A DNA stretch of 33,857 bases, from contig JAGWAZ010000016.1 of NCBI GenBank assembly GCA_021296135.1, forward strand, positions 701 through 34,557, written 5' to 3'. Shown piece after piece: positions 9,512 to 17,708 of the stretch. This stretch comes from Chlorobiota bacterium. Its GTDB lineage: Bacteria; Bacteroidota; Ignavibacteria; OLB7. The stretch's first letter is position 1; every line of letters starts with the position of its first letter. The notes under the pieces were generated by a model, which was given only the letters and a program-made list of their open reading frames with translations, was not told where the DNA came from and did not search any database. Made by a program: the position numbers and the translations under genes.

Positions 9512-9730
9512 GATCGTCAGTATGCATGTAGTTTTTACACATGCCCTTGCACAACAGTAAATGTCCTAAACACCATCAGGCCTGGTGCTTTATGTGCACG
9601 CTGCACAGCTACAAAGGCTGTGGCTATTGGTACATCAAAACTTGAACGAATAGTGAGTTATCCTGCCACGATCACAGGCCTAAGGAATCCAACCAGATCG
9701 CACAGAATTCTGCAAGGCGAGCCGAACGAC

Positions 9731-10129
9731 TCAGATCAGGAAAGAAGAATTGAAGAGATAGATAGACTGGTTTCGCTTTTCGAGAGGGGGGGGATGGGCC
9801 TGTGAAATCGTTGTGGTATGAGCCTCAGCAACCTGCTCAACTTGAAGGAGAGGCCAACTCAGAACTGCGATGATAACCGGTGCAGAGATCTTGATCGCTA
9901 CGTTCGCCAACGATGCTTCATCAGTATGCTGGAGTTCGATTCTGTCATCACAGCAACCATTCGACCTGGAATCTTCCCTTTCCTGAGCAGGTTTCATCTC
10001 ACATATTCCACAGGTCTTTGCGGCCTTTATCTCTCCCTTCATTGCACAGGAGTGGACATTGACCGGCATACCGATTGTACCGATTAGCAGACCAAGAAGC
10101 GTTGCCAGTATGATAATTTTTCGTGGCAT
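9731..10129 (-). CDS. Small secreted Cys-rich protein, HYC_CC_PP-like
   Basis: Protein of 132 residues with a hydrophobic N-terminus (MPRKIIILATLLGLLIGTIG) that reads as a signal peptide. Then come VHSCAMKG, TCGICEM, GCCDD and, near the C-terminus, HPPPLE. This order of a His-x-Cys, a Cys pair and a proline run matches the pattern of the Bacteroidota family called HYC_CC_PP, whose members often sit beside metal-efflux genes. It lies directly upstream of the cusC-cusB-cusA run on the same strand, so a periplasmic metal-binding role is likely but inferred. The Cys spacing could alternatively be structural. Confidence 0.65.
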   Translation of the reverse strand: MPRKIIILATLLGLLIGTIGMPVNVHSCAMKGEIKAAKTCGICEMKPAQEREDSRSNGCCDDRIELQHTDEASLANVAIKISAPVIIAVLSWPLLQVEQVAEAHTTTISQAHPPPLEKRNQSIYLFNSSFLI

Positions 10130-10211
10130 CGGTTGTATTAAAAGTAGCCCTCCAGACGGAGTGATGCAAGCGATATTGTACTTCTCACGAGCTTCGTTGC
10201 ATCGATCTTTA

Positions 10212-10618
10212 GAGAATCACATCCTCCCAGCCGTAAACGGCCGGGCTATCATCCCAGTTGCCAGTTTTCTCTTCGTCCGTAAACGGCTGGGCTATCAACC
10301 GAGCGTCGCTATGCGACTACCCCCATGCTTTTGTATCGAGTACCTTCGCCACAGAGTGGCGGCCTGTCGGTAGCCCTGTGCGGGAGCGCAGGGAAAGCAA
10401 GAGGCTTGGCTTGAACAAGCTCCAGAGGAGCGAACCGTTTCCCTGAATCGGGCTTGCACCGATGGTGCTTTGAGTAATGGGGTAATCTTTAACCCCATGC
10501 TTCCCTATGGCTATGAATGGCACGTCGCTACGCGACTCGAATGGCATCAATCGTGCTCGAACCGCGGGATTGATCCGGGGAAGAGAAGGCCGTGGAACGG
10601 CCTGAGTCGAGGCCATTG
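10212..10618 (+). repeat. Hairpin-repeat cluster A
   Basis: About 400 bases made of short palindromes with tiny loops. They include CCGTAAACGG (10233-10242, again near 10278), GTCGC-TAT-GCGAC at 10305-10317, CGCCAC-AGA-GTGGCG near 10348, GCTCC-AGA-GGAGC near 10420, GCACC-GAT-GGTGC near 10457, GTCGC-TAC-GCGAC at 10524-10536 and GGCCGT-GGA-ACGGCC near 10588. Connecting sequence is shared with cluster B in the same orientation. Short open frames across it arise from the repeats and do not look coding. The remaining bases to 10817 hold only a small AGAGC-TTAC-GCTCT hairpin. Confidence 0.75.
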
Positions 10619-10817
10619 GTTTAAGATAATTTAAGGGTCACTGTATGAGTTCCGATTCACTATGCGCCAGGAAAACATGTACCGGTACCTGCTGAAATTG
10701 ATCCGAAACCACCACCTTACCTTATCTTGAACCGAGATTATCTAATATAGAGCGTAAGCTCTCTATTCCAACGAAGAAACTGCTGTTCGAGCCTTTGCAA
10801 TCATCATGTTCCGAACA

Positions 10818-11705
10818 TCATATCTGCCTTTCAATTAACGCACGCACCCCGATCCCCAACACATCCATTCTCCCGAATACCGGCATCTTCTCCAAGACCC
10901 GATAGTCGAGCCTCCTGATCTTCTCAACAACTTTCAGTCCTCCGAGAATAGTCGCTTTCAATTCAAGTCGGAGGCGTAGTGAAGGAATAGATCTCGGCAG
11001 CATTGCTCCGGCACGAAGATACTCTTCGGCAAGGTCGGTCAGGTAGATCATCATCTGCCGGAACCGATCGTTGAAGGCCCCTTGCTCCAGTTCTTCTTGT
11101 GAATACCCGAAACGTTGCATTGTCTGGCGTGGGATGGTTATTCGTTCACGGGGGATGTCGACTGATAGACCCTGCCAGAAGTTCGCAAGTTGCAGGCCTG
11201 TGCAGATTCGATCAGAGAACGCAAAACGTTCGGGCGTGGCATAGCCAAAGAGGTGGAGCACCAGACGCCCGACCGGGTTGGCGGAAAAACAGCAGTAACG
11301 AAGAAGATCTTCTTCCCGTTCGTAACCGAGATTGTGCGCATCCTGGCGGAATGCAGCCAGGAGATCTTCAAGCAAGGAAACAGGAATATCTGTTTCGTGA
11401 AGGGTTGCAGATAGGGCTCTGAAGATCGGGCCTTCAGCCTGGCCCCGCGTGGCTTCTTCGAGCCGTTGGCTCCAAAGATCGAGAGCGGTCAGCCGTTCTT
11501 CTACCGGCATCTCCCCTTCATCGGCAATATCGTCCGCTCCTCGAGCAAAGGCATAGATTGCCGCTACATGCTTTCTCATCTCCCTGGGAAGAAGGCGGGA
11601 GGCTACTGGAAAGTTTTCATAATGTTCCCGCGCCCTCCTCTCACACCAATCCCATGCTTCGGAAGGAGTCCATATCTTCTCTTCTGCCTTTTTATCTTCT
11701 TCCAT
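10818..11705 (-). CDS. hpnC: HpnC-like squalene/phytoene synthase family protein
   Basis: Head-to-head prenyl transferase family protein of 295 residues. HpnC acts with HpnD and HpnE to make squalene for hopanoids from farnesyl diphosphate. The N-terminal ENFPVASRLLPREMRKHVAA is characteristic of HpnC. The first Asp-rich motif is intact at ADDIADEG (D58, D59, D62). The second normally reads like QDxxxD, but here it reads NFWQGLSVD, so the first Asp is Gly179 while Asp183 is kept. That substitution sits in a Mg-diphosphate-binding motif and could reduce or alter activity. No hpnD, hpnE or squalene-hopene cyclase is in view. It is flanked by hairpin cluster A downstream and a degraded gene upstream. 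Confidence 0.82.
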   Translation of the reverse strand: MEEDKKAEEKIWTPSEAWDWCERRAREHYENFPVASRLLPREMRKHVAAIYAFARGADDIADEGEMPVEERLTALDLWSQRLEEATRGQAEGPIFRALSATLHETDIPVSLLEDLLAAFRQDAHNLGYEREEDLLRYCCFSANPVGRLVLHLFGYATPERFAFSDRICTGLQLANFWQGLSVDIPRERITIPRQTMQRFGYSQEELEQGAFNDRFRQMMIYLTDLAEEYLRAGAMLPRSIPSLRLRLELKATILGGLKVVEKIRRLDYRVLEKMPVFGRMDVLGIGVRALIERQI

Positions 11706-11783
11706 TCAACCCTTTTAACGCATATCAGGAATGTTCTGTCTGAACATTCTCCGTCGACCTGCATAGCTTCATACCACTCACTA

Positions 11784-12165
11784 TCACACGGTTCGATCTG
11801 TTATCCGAGGCTTGACGGTTGTTGGATATACCCTCTCACCATCAATGACGAGTCTTGCCGCCTTGAACGAGGATGATATACTCCCTTCCAAGATTGATAC
11901 CGTGAAATACCCGGAACTATCGGAGAGTTGGACTTCAGAGAAGTTCAATAACACCGACTACCTCCTGATCGTTCTCCGTATCGACTGTTAGCAGGGCATC
12001 TGGTGGATCGGCTGATATTGATTCCTGCAACGGAGCACTCTCCCACATCTCTGCAAACTCTTGTATGCTGTACCTCCCGGCGTTTCGCCCCGGGCGTTCG
12101 GCAAAGTAGATTGCCTTATCTGCAAGTCCCTCCAGAACCCGGACCTGCGGAAGTCAATGCGTGAC
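11784..12165 (-). pseudogene. Degraded small protein gene
   Basis: Two frames join into one protein-like sequence. The first runs VRVLEGLADKAIYFAERPGR through ADPPDALLTVDTEND to GVIELL and then stops near 11946. The second continues SEVQLSDSSGYFTVSILEG and LVIDGERVYPTTVKP, ending with TGA at 11784. The strand-rich pattern, with a PPDALL segment followed by a beta-hairpin, recalls small uncharacterised secreted beta proteins, but I cannot name the family. The start is missing: a stop lies just upstream of the first recognisable codons, and the ABM monooxygenase gene begins its 3' end nearby. It appears to be an old remnant with at least one frameshift and a lost N-terminus. Confidence 0.5.
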
Positions 12166-12192
12166 ATAGCAATGTGGTCTACATGAACGCTC

Positions 12193-12558
12193 TTATCGTA
12201 CAAAGCCATCGAGCGGCGACATGAACTGCGCACCAACTTTGGTGAGCGCTCCTCTGGCCGTCTCATCCGGATTACCATAAACGGTGAAGCGTTTGATATC
12301 AAGGGCATCCATAAAGTCTTTGGCATACTTTGTGCCGAAGTTTCCGAGGTGGGTCAGAACTGCCCCCGAGTCTGCATAGCGTTCATGGATGTGGCATTTC
12401 ATTCCATCTTCGCTGACAAACCACTCATAGTTCAGCGTGCCAGGCTCATCAGCCCGAGTCGCCTCTACCATCGTAGCCATCAACGATTTGAGGTCTTCGA
12501 GTTTATCCTCTTTGATATCAGCCTCAAGGTTCCAGAACACATGGTTATCTGCGCTCAT
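12193..12558 (-). CDS. Antibiotic-biosynthesis-monooxygenase (ABM) domain protein
   Basis: Small alpha/beta-barrel protein of 121 residues of the ABM/YgiN-like superfamily. The start at ATG 12558 is preceded by AAGGAG at good spacing. The N-terminal strand and helix (FWNLEADIKEDKLEDLKSLM), then DEPGTLNYEWFVSEDG and IHERYADSGAVLTHL, follow the usual ABM order, with a conserved Glu/His-containing strand and helix. Relatives act as quinol monooxygenases or haem- or quinone-interacting dimers; the substrate here cannot be told. It sits alone between hairpin cluster B upstream and a degraded gene downstream. Confidence 0.75.
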   Translation of the reverse strand: MSADNHVFWNLEADIKEDKLEDLKSLMATMVEATRADEPGTLNYEWFVSEDGMKCHIHERYADSGAVLTHLGNFGTKYAKDFMDALDIKRFTVYGNPDETARGALTKVGAQFMSPLDGFVR

Positions 12559-12728
12559 CAAAGATCGCTCCTTTTTTATTGCGTGTTGAAGTGCTTCATT
12601 ACAGAATTGCCATGAGCAGCAAGCTGTATTGAAGCAAAGCTAACAGGAAGATCGTCATTGAACAAACGTGAAGAGGGTGTGACTTCCCTGTCTGATTCAG
12701 CCGTTGATTAAGCATATAGCCAAAACAA

Positions 12729-12768
12729 CTACATCATACATCGAACATCGTTGATCGATATTCTTAGA
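12729..12768 (+). repeat. Dispersed repeat, copy 1
   Basis: The core ACATCGTTGATCGATATTCT is preceded by related TACATCGAACATCG steps. A clearly related sequence, ACATCGTTAATCGATCTTCT, lies on the minus strand at about 21822-21860. This copy abuts hairpin cluster B. It has no coding content. Confidence 0.55.
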
Positions 12769-13035
12769 TCGAACGTCGCTACGCGACTCATAAGGCATCG
12801 ATCCTCTCCAAAACGCGGGATTGATCCGGGGAAGAGAAGGCCGTAGAACGGCCTGAGTCGAGGCCAAGAGAATCACATCGTCCCAGCCGTAAACGGCTGG
12901 GCTATCTTCCCAGTTGCCAGTTTTCTCTTCGTCCGTAAATGGCCGGGTTCTCTTTGTATCGAGTACCTCCGCCAGGGAGTGGCGACCTGTCGGTAGCCCT
13001 GTGCGTCCTGTGCAGGAGCCCGAGGGCATAGCTCT
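12768..13035 (+). repeat. Hairpin-repeat cluster B
   Basis: Same family and orientation as cluster A but in a different order: GTCGC-TAC-GCGAC at 12775-12787, GGCCGT-AGA-ACGGCC at about 12839-12853, CAGCCGT-AA-ACGGCTG near 12885, a partial second CCGTAAATGG, then CGCCA/GTGGCG near 12970. Shared linker sequence such as GCGGGATTGATCCGGGG is nearly identical to cluster A. The 12559-13098 interval holds this cluster and the short repeat before it; I see no gene there. Confidence 0.75.
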
Positions 13036-13098
13036 ATCTTTAGATAACACTCTCGTTCAATGAAACTTGTGCAAGAGCTGAGTATTCCTGGATGAACC

Positions 13099-13737
13099 TT
13101 AATTGATCAGTGACTCCACATGCTTCAGAACTCTATCGATCCTCTTTCTCCGGGAATCCTTTTCAAGGTCACCATATCTCCTTTTCAATACTTCTCTGAA
13201 TTCAATGCCGTTCTGTGGTCGGACAGCTACAAGGGCTTTTTCAGCATATTGTGGCAGTTGTTTAATCGGGCATTCCTCAAGCTGATCGATCAAGATTGCG
13301 AACGTGATTCCACCATGAATCTCGTTGACGCTTGAGAGCTTCGCCAGCACTTCGATCCCGTTATCCCTCGCAATCACCGATCCACTCTCGATAGCCTCCA
13401 TCATAGCCGGGAGCAGATCGTAGACACCCTCAGGATTTTCAAAGACAATCGTATTGAGCGCCGTCATCCCTCCCCAAACCAAACGATTGTTCTTTTGTCC
13501 CAGAAGAGCGCCAAAGTCTTGACAGTAATCCGAGATCAAATCCGGCGCTTGCTCTCCGATCTCATAGAGCACTTTTATGCAGTCGCTCTGTACCTTTTTC
13601 TCTTTATTCTGAAGATTCCTCACGAGTTCAGCAATCGCCGCCTTGTCCCTTGTCTCCGATAGTTCAGCCGCAAGTTCCTTGTTTGGAACTTCGTCCCTTC
13701 TACCTAAAGAGCTTGAAAGTCTATCGATTACGCTCAT
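13099..13737 (-). CDS. HEAT/armadillo-like helical repeat protein
   Basis: Cytoplasmic protein of 212 residues with no signal peptide. It is made of paired amphipathic helices (ELVRNLQNKEKKVQSDCIKVLYEIGEQAP, split here by eye into two helices; then RLVWGGMTALNTIVFENPEGVYDLL, and ARDNGIEVLAKLSSV), typical of HEAT-like solenoids that act as protein or nucleic-acid binding scaffolds. The C-terminus is basic (KDSRRKRIDRVLKHVESL). It lies 21 bases downstream of the EndoQ-UvrD fusion on the same strand, so the two may be co-transcribed, but no functional link is shown by the sequence. Confidence 0.7.
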   Translation of the reverse strand: MSVIDRLSSSLGRRDEVPNKELAAELSETRDKAAIAELVRNLQNKEKKVQSDCIKVLYEIGEQAPDLISDYCQDFGALLGQKNNRLVWGGMTALNTIVFENPEGVYDLLPAMMEAIESGSVIARDNGIEVLAKLSSVNEIHGGITFAILIDQLEECPIKQLPQYAEKALVAVRPQNGIEFREVLKRRYGDLEKDSRRKRIDRVLKHVESLIN

Positions 13738-13758
13738 CCTGTTGCCGTTGCTTATCGT

Positions 13759-16700
13759 CTAAAAAAGTTCTAACTGAGGGCTTGGCTCATTTACGGTTTG
13801 CTTTTTAGTAGGCTCCGCCTTTTCCAGCTCCTTTAATGCATCCTCAATGTTGTTCAGAAACCGGGACGGAGAGTTTTGCATGGTCCGACCATAAAGGAAC
13901 CGCTTGTCGGCGTGAGTGAGAATCAGCCGTTCCTGTGCGCGGGTCATACCGACGTACATAAGACGCCGCTCTTCCTCGATATCCGGTTCCTCCTCTCCCT
14001 TTTGATATGGAACAAGTTTTTCCTCGCAACCAACGATGAAGACGACGGGAAACTCGAGCCCTTTCGAGGCATGTAATGTCATCAACGTTACTCGATCTGC
14101 CCGGGGATCATATTCGTCGCCCTCCTTCTGCAAGGCCATTGCTTCCAGAAACTCGCCCAGCCGGTTTTCATATCCATTTGCCTTTCGAAGCAAGCGTTCT
14201 ACTCGCTCCGTTCGCTTCCCAGCGCCATCGCCGGTATCCTCGGGATTGATAAATCGGGATACATGTTCAGTAAGGCTCGATACCCTATCTATCCCGGCTT
14301 TTTCTCGCAACTCATGCAAGAATCGCTCGATATCTCCTGGCGAAGCACTCCTACCCATATCAGAAGCTTCCAATACCTCTTGGTGAAAACGTGAGTCGAC
14401 GTCATGTATCAACCGGAGATATGTCAGGATTTGCTGAATCTCCTTGTACTCACGCAACGCCTTTCCACCGACCGTCTGGTACGGAATACCGGAACGTTCG
14501 AAGGCCTCCTCCAAAGGCTTGCTCAACGCTCCAAGTCGATAGAGAATCGCAAAGTCTGAAAAGGGGCGACTATCTTTTTCTTCTTCGGTTGTCACCCTTC
14601 CGGAATCGAGTGAAAAATAGGATGTCCCCCCAACCATTCGTTCGACTGTATGGACTACATATTCTGCCTCAGCCTTATAAGTCGACGCTCGATACATCTG
14701 GAGCTTAGCCTTGCCGACAATCTCTGAGCATAACTCCTCTCCTTTTGGCCCTTTCCCTTCAGCAATTACCTGACTTGAAGCCTCAAGGATCGGCTGGGTT
14801 GATCGATAGTTCTGATGAAGATGCAGCATAAAGGCATCGGGAAAATCGCCCCGAAAGCGGAGGAAATACTCACGATTTGCCCCTCTGAATCCATAAATGG
14901 CCTGATCGGGATCACCGATCGCGCAGAGATTTGTTTTTGATCCGACCAGTACTTTCAGGAGTCGATACTGGCCCATATTCACATCCTGGTATTCATCTAC
15001 TGAAATCCACCGAAAGCGGTCCTGGTATTTTACCCGAATCTCAGAATGCCTCTCAAGCAGATCTACGGTTCGTACAATCAGATCATCAAAATCGAGAATT
15101 CCTCTCTCCCGCAATCCCTTTTCGTATTGCTTGTATATCTCGATGAATTCGTTACGGTAGACGTTTACAAGCCCGGGAGAATCGGTGGTCAGGAGATGAT
15201 TTTTTGCCCACGAGATATGATCGAGATGGCCATCGACCTCTTTTTCCGGAACATCGGGGTTAACCATTTTGAAGAGCAGCCGCCGATCACTTTCACTACA
15301 AACAGCAAAGTTATTATCCAGCATAGCTCTGTCTGCTTCTGCCCGCAACACCATCGCACCAAATGAGTGAAACGTTTTGATGGTAACTCCGGCGGCAACC
15401 TCGGTCTTCAGCAGTGTTTCAAGACGACGTTGCATTTCTTCGGCCCCCTTGTTTGTAAACGTGATCGCCAGGATGTTCTCCGGAGCAACGTCTTCTTTCT
15501 TCACAACGTGCGCGATGCGATGTGTGAGTGTACGTGTCTTCCCCGTTCCCGGTCCGGCAACGATCACAACCGAACGATCAGTACAGGAGACTGCTTCCTG
15601 CTGCTGTGAATTCAACCCCTGAGGAGGGGAATCCTGGTTCGACTGCCTCTGCACACTATCTTCCATACTGGTAGTGTTGGTATCTAATCGGTCGGCTTCC
15701 CTCTCTTCCTCATTCAACGGAGAGATCGCAATATCGACTCGAACCCTTTCCGGAGGATGACCGGCAGGGATCGACTCCCCTTCATCTTCTTGAGTTTCTT
15801 TGGTCGATCCCTTCTCCAGCTCAAGCGCGAAAAGTGTGGATTGTCCGGAGAGGCTATCCCGTTCACTTTTCTCGAAAAGTTTTATAGTCCCGTATTCGCC
15901 ATCGTATCCACCCTCTATCGTAATCTGTCCGGACCGCATTCTCCTAATTCCCTCGGCTAACAGTGGGCCGCCAACTTGTTCGATCTCCTCAGGTGGAATC
16001 TCCTGCAAAATCGACAACTCGGGGCCGAGAGCAGCCAACAGCCCCTCAAAGCTCTTCTGAACACGTTTGGAGTTGACCCCGACACCATACACTTGGGCGA
16101 GAATTTCGGGGAGTGGGATCAGACTCGTAAAAGATTGGGCGTTTTCAGGCCGAACTCCTTCCTCCCGATCGGCAAGTAAGTCAACCCGATGCAACACTCC
16201 AACCGTCACCTGCTTACCACAAACAGGGCAGACACCACCATGTTCTTTTGTAGTCTTCGGCTCCCAGCTTATCTCACACTTGCGGTGTCCATCGTAGTGA
16301 TACTTCCCTTCTTCCGGGAAGAACTCTATTGTCCCCAGGAAGGATTCGGGATCACCGGTCTTTAGCGCATCAAAAAAGGCAGGGTAGGATAGTTCCGTAT
16401 CAAAAAGATTGGCTTCACGAGCGAGTTTCTGCGGCGAATGGGCATCGGAGTTCGAGACTAACGTGTAGTTATCAAGGGCTGAAAGCCTCCAGTTCATTGG
16501 AGGATCGGAAGATAGTCCGGTCTCCAACGCAAAGATATGGGGTGTCAAATCTTCGAAGCACTCCTCGATCGAATCGTATCCTGACTTCGACCCAAAGAGC
16601 GCAAACCATGGCGTCCAGATATGGGCAGGGATAAGGTGGCATTCGGGATCGACCTCCAAGATCAACTCGAGCAAGTCTCGCGATGGCAACCCAAGAATTG

Positions 16701-17112
16701 GTCGTCCATCCGACCTGATGTTCCCGATCTTCTCCAGCTCCGTCTGCAACTTCTCGAGCGCCTCGAACGACGGTGCAAAACAGACGTTATGGATCTTGCG
16801 AACTTTGTTGTTTTTCTTGTAGATGTTGCTGATCTCACCGGCAAGCATGAATCGAACCCTTCCATGACAAGCCTTCGGAACTTCTTCCTGAACCGATTGT
16901 AAGAATTCCTCTTTCAGACGGAACAGGCCTTCTTCAGCCGGCTCCAGCTTCTCCTTCATCTCCTGAAGCCAGCCGGGATGTGCAATGTCTCCGGTTCCGA
17001 CTACCTCTACCCCCTTGATTTGCGCCCACGTAGTCAGGTGCTCAAGGTTGAGGTTCTTGCTTGTAGCGCGAGAGTAATGGGAATGAAGATGAACATCAGC
17101 AACAAATTTCAT
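13759..17112 (-). CDS. EndoQ-like PHP endonuclease fused to UvrD/PcrA helicase
   Basis: Fusion protein of 1117 residues. I start it at ATG 17112, where MKFVADVHLHSHYSRATSKN begins the PHP domain; the frame remains open to 17244 without recognisable sequence. Residues 1 to about 420 resemble endonuclease Q: HLHSHYS metal motif, VVGTGDIAHPGW, SNSDAHSP, and a zinc-finger-like segment with C279 and C295PVC298. EndoQ nicks DNA 5' of deaminated bases such as hypoxanthine and uracil. After an acidic linker, residues about 510-1117 form a superfamily 1 helicase: AGPGTGKTRT (Walker A Lys about 525), DEYQDVN, GDPDQAIYGFRGA, LHQNYRST, TLHASKGLEFPVVF and RRLMYVGMTRAQERL. Together they suggest nick-and-unwind repair of deaminated DNA. 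The C-terminal tail ends PQLELF. Confidence 0.85.
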   Translation of the reverse strand: MKFVADVHLHSHYSRATSKNLNLEHLTTWAQIKGVEVVGTGDIAHPGWLQEMKEKLEPAEEGLFRLKEEFLQSVQEEVPKACHGRVRFMLAGEISNIYKKNNKVRKIHNVCFAPSFEALEKLQTELEKIGNIRSDGRPILGLPSRDLLELILEVDPECHLIPAHIWTPWFALFGSKSGYDSIEECFEDLTPHIFALETGLSSDPPMNWRLSALDNYTLVSNSDAHSPQKLAREANLFDTELSYPAFFDALKTGDPESFLGTIEFFPEEGKYHYDGHRKCEISWEPKTTKEHGGVCPVCGKQVTVGVLHRVDLLADREEGVRPENAQSFTSLIPLPEILAQVYGVGVNSKRVQKSFEGLLAALGPELSILQEIPPEEIEQVGGPLLAEGIRRMRSGQITIEGGYDGEYGTIKLFEKSERDSLSGQSTLFALELEKGSTKETQEDEGESIPAGHPPERVRVDIAISPLNEEEREADRLDTNTTSMEDSVQRQSNQDSPPQGLNSQQQEAVSCTDRSVVIVAGPGTGKTRTLTHRIAHVVKKEDVAPENILAITFTNKGAEEMQRRLETLLKTEVAAGVTIKTFHSFGAMVLRAEADRAMLDNNFAVCSESDRRLLFKMVNPDVPEKEVDGHLDHISWAKNHLLTTDSPGLVNVYRNEFIEIYKQYEKGLRERGILDFDDLIVRTVDLLERHSEIRVKYQDRFRWISVDEYQDVNMGQYRLLKVLVGSKTNLCAIGDPDQAIYGFRGANREYFLRFRGDFPDAFMLHLHQNYRSTQPILEASSQVIAEGKGPKGEELCSEIVGKAKLQMYRASTYKAEAEYVVHTVERMVGGTSYFSLDSGRVTTEEEKDSRPFSDFAILYRLGALSKPLEEAFERSGIPYQTVGGKALREYKEIQQILTYLRLIHDVDSRFHQEVLEASDMGRSASPGDIERFLHELREKAGIDRVSSLTEHVSRFINPEDTGDGAGKRTERVERLLRKANGYENRLGEFLEAMALQKEGDEYDPRADRVTLMTLHASKGLEFPVVFIVGCEEKLVPYQKGEEEPDIEEERRLMYVGMTRAQERLILTHADKRFLYGRTMQNSPSRFLNNIEDALKELEKAEPTKKQTVNEPSPQLELF

Positions 17113-17302
17113 GATATAGAGAAGGCTTGTTCGCTCGAATCGTTGCCTATCGTAGTTCCTGAAATTAAGATCGGGCCCTTTGCTAACCTTGCGTACCGAC
17201 CTCGAAATGTTGTGTGGAGTGCTTGCCCGAGAGGCTCGAACCAAAAAGGCTCATCACTTCGTGGAAGAACCTCACCCAAAATTCAGCGGTCTTGCCGGAA
17301 TT

Positions 17303-17520
17303 TTAGCGCAGACTTCTCTTCTTTTCCCGATCCCATTGGCCGTATAGAATCTCCTGAGGAAGCTTACGACCGAAAATGCGCACTGAAACCATGGCCAGAC
17401 CACGATGATGTGCCTCGTGTACAATTAGATAGCCCAGTTCCTTGCGAATCATGCCTAACGATCCCATACTATTGTGTTGATTCTCTTCGGATAGACTATC
17501 ATAAGAATGATCGACTAACG
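17303..17520 (-). pseudogene. DinB-like protein remnant (C-terminal part)
   Basis: On the minus strand an open stretch reads YDSLSEENQHNSMGSLGMI, then RKELGYLIVHEAHHRGLAM and LPQEILYGQWDREKK, ending TAA at 17303. The HEAHHRG histidine motif followed by a short loop and a LYGQWD ending is typical of the last helix of DinB/DUF664-type four-helix-bundle metalloproteins. The expected N-terminal helices are not in the same frame; a fragment reading NELGHTGLFNNLERATNAV occurs just upstream in another frame (to about 17600), suggesting a frameshifted, decayed gene. Bases 17113-17302 show nothing. Confidence 0.55.
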
Positions 17521-17708
17521 TACTGCATTTGTTGCTCGTTCCAAGTTATTGAAAAGACCTGTATGTCCGAGCTCATTGAAAACAAATCTTGGAAAATTTC
17601 GATACGGACATTCTCTGGAGAGTCTGTAGAGGCGATCCTGATAGCCGACAGTGTTGTGTTCCCGGTCGGTTATTATCGTGAGGGCTGAGGATTCACACTC
17701 CACTTCGT

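Noticed and set aside
10258-10616. Short frames in both directions in hairpin cluster A
   Set aside because: They are produced by the repeats, and similar spurious frames occur in cluster B.
11988-12326. Minus-strand frame of 112 codons between the ABM gene and hpnC
   Set aside because: It overlaps the ABM gene in another frame; the better protein-like reading is the degraded gene described at 11784-12165.
16978-17688. Plus-strand frame of 236 codons overlapping the start of the EndoQ-helicase gene
   Set aside because: Its first part is antisense to the PHP domain and its second part overlies the DinB-like remnant; no family recognised.
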